64,000 bases of DNA from Pseudomonas lurida. GTDB taxonomy: Bacteria > Pseudomonadota > Gammaproteobacteria > Pseudomonadales > Pseudomonadaceae. Within the stretch, counting starts at the first letter, position 1; each line of letters opens with the position of its first letter. The notes beneath the pieces were generated by a model. That model worked only from the letters and a program-made list of their open reading frames with translations, was not told where the DNA came from and searched no databases. Location: positions 851,501 to 915,500 of the forward strand of contig NZ_PDJB01000001.1 in the NCBI RefSeq assembly GCF_002563895.1. The letters are read 5' to 3'. The translations under genes were made by a program, and so were the position numbers. This document shows positions 62,673 to 64,000 of this stretch, piece by piece.

Positions 62673-64000
62673 ATGAATCTGCTCAAATCGTTGGCCGCCG
62701 TCAGCTCTATCACGATGATCTCCCGGGTTCTGGGGTTTGTGCGTGACACCCTGCTGGCGCGCATTTTTGGCGCCAGCATGGCCACGGATGCCTTCTTTAT
62801 TGCGTTTAAATTGCCCAACCTGCTGCGACGGATCTTCGCCGAAGGCGCGTTTTCCCAGGCATTCGTGCCGATCCTGGCGGAATACAAGACCCAGCAGGGC
62901 GAGGAAGCCACCCGCACCTTTATTGCCTATGTCTCGGGCCTGCTGACCCTGGTGCTGATGCTGGTGACCGTGCTCGGCATGCTCGCCGCGCCTTGGGTGA
63001 TCTGGGCCACGGCCCCCGGGTTTGCCAACACGCCGGAAAAATTCGCGCTGACCACTGATCTGCTGCGGGTGACCTTTCCTTATATATTGCTGATTTCCCT
63101 TTCATCACTGGCCGGCGCGATCCTCAATACCTGGAACCGCTTCTCGGTGCCGGCTTTCGTGCCGACCTTGCTGAACGTCAGCATGATCATCTTCGCGCTG
63201 TTTCTTACGCCGTACTTCGATCCGCCCGTCATGGCCCTGGGTTGGGCCGTACTGGCGGGTGGCCTGGCGCAGTTGCTCTACCAGCTGCCCCACCTGAAGA
63301 AGATCGGCATGCTCGTACTGCCGCGCTTGAACCTCAAGGACACCGGCGTATGGCGCGTGATGCGCAATATGCTGCCGGCCATCCTGGGGGTGTCGGTCAG
63401 CCAGATTTCGCTGATTATCAATACGGCGTTCGCTTCGCTGCTGGTGTCTGGCTCGGTGTCGTGGATGTACTACGCCGACCGCCTGATGGAGTTGCCGTCC
63501 GGGGTGCTGGGCGTGGCCCTGGGCACTATTCTGCTGCCAACGCTGGCGCGTACCTATGCGAGCAAGGACCGCCAGGAGTATTCACGCATCCTCGATTGGG
63601 GGCTGCGGCTGTGCTTTGTGTTGGTGCTGCCGTGCGCCCTGGCCCTGGGGATCCTGGCCGAGCCGTTGACCGTGTCGCTGTTCCAGTACGGCCAATTCGA
63701 TGCTCATGACGCGTTGATGACGCAGCATGCGCTGGTCGCTTACTCCGTCGGTCTGCTCGGCATTATCGTGATCAAAGTGCTGGCTCCGGGCTTCTATGCA
63801 CAGCAAAACATCCGTACACCGGTCAAAATCGCGATTTTCACGCTGATCGTCACGCAATTGCTCAACCTGGTGTTTATCGGCCCGCTGGCCCATGCCGGCC
63901 TGGCCCTGGCCATCAGTGCAGGTGCGTGCATCAATGCCGGGCTGTTGTTTTACCAATTGCGCAAACAGCAGATGTTCCAGCCGCAGCCAGGTTGGGGGCT
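62673..64000 (+). CDS. murJ: Lipid II flippase MurJ (5' part)
   Basis: The ATG at 62673-62675 starts [20 protein letters not shown] and the frame is open to the window edge (442 codons of an expected ~510). It has at least ten membrane segments and the MVF family motifs [40 protein letters not shown] and [20 protein letters not shown]. It flips lipid II to the periplasm for wall synthesis. It follows the rpsT divergent promoter region; the gene truncated by the window is otherwise intact. Confidence 0.95.
   Translation, partial: MNLLKSLAAVSSITMISRVLGFVRDTLLARIFGASMATDAFFIAFKLPNLLRRIFAEGAFSQAFVPILAEYKTQQGEEATRTFIAYVSGLLTLVLMLVTVLGMLAAPWVIWATAPGFANTPEKFALTTDLLRVTFPYILLISLSSLAGAILNTWNRFSVPAFVPTLLNVSMIIFALFLTPYFDPPVMALGWAVLAGGLAQLLYQLPHLKKIGMLVLPRLNLKDTGVWRVMRNMLPAILGVSVSQISLIINTAFASLLVSGSVSWMYYADRLMELPSGVLGVALGTILLPTLARTYASKDRQEYSRILDWGLRLCFVLVLPCALALGILAEPLTVSLFQYGQFDAHDALMTQHALVAYSVGLLGIIVIKVLAPGFYAQQNIRTPVKIAIFTLIVTQLLNLVFIGPLAHAGLALAISAGACINAGLLFYQLRKQQMFQPQPGWG

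Overview
The window is chromosomal DNA of a fluorescent Pseudomonas, most likely the P. fluorescens group. The evidence is gene content and order that I know from that genus: lolB-ispE-tRNA-Gln-prs-rplY-pth-ychF, hemA-prfA-prmC-moeB-murI, algW, a fused cysNC beside cysD, rpsT-murJ. Several intergenic gaps also hold Pseudomonas-type REP/REPIN repeats. I had no database access, so the species is not assigned.

Layout. (1) 1-6763 is the right-hand end of an integrative element inserted at the 3' end of a tRNA-Met gene (6764-6840). It has a P4-type tyrosine integrase, an AlpA-type regulator, three small unknown genes, a DUF6124/DUF3077-type gene, a large TOPRIM/DUF927 primase-helicase, a structured leader that may be an antisense RNA, and a field of GCGTTACAC repeats. 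The element continues past the left edge. (2) 7032-25057 is a complete Hrp1-type (HrpL-dependent) type III secretion locus like the rsp/rsc loci of P. fluorescens: hrpL; hrpJ-hrcV-hrpQ-hrcN-hrpO-hrpP-hrcQ-hrcR-hrcS-hrcT-hrcU on the plus strand; then hrpA-hrpB-hrcJ-hrpD-hrpE, hrpF-hrpG-hrcC-hrpT-hrpV and one NtrC-type activator on the minus strand. The control chain is legible: a -24/-12 (sigma-54) promoter before hrpL, and three hrp boxes (GGAACN-N16-CCACNNA) before hrpJ, hrpA and hrpF. A hairpin with a T-run after hrpA looks like a partial terminator that would favour pilin expression. Compared with the P. syringae locus, hrpK, hrpZ and the second enhancer-binding protein are missing and hrcQ is not split. 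No effector gene is visible.

(3) 25374-37201 is housekeeping: translation, PRPP, isoprenoid, lipoprotein sorting, haem, release factor and its methylase, glutamate racemase. (4) 37314-37832 is a PagL-type lipid A deacylase. (5) 38326-48158 is a stress/light-type regulon: an overlapping minus-strand operon of a YbgA-like protein, a LitR/CarH-type MerR regulator, a photolyase, an NTF2-like protein, an SDR, a flavin amine oxidase-like enzyme, a DUF1365 protein, a cyclopropane-fatty-acid-synthase-like methyltransferase and a DUF2878 membrane protein. Its promoter carries two TGTACAAG-N8-CTTGTACA palindromes; a third, weaker copy lies upstream of a neighbouring flavin oxidoreductase. (6) 48159-64000 holds an SDR39U1 epimerase, hemH, a TonB-dependent siderophore receptor with a possible Fur box, algW, a Nif3-like protein, cysD-cysNC, an acyltransferase, pta, a DUF3565 protein, a SlyD-like FKBP, rpsT and the 5' part of murJ.
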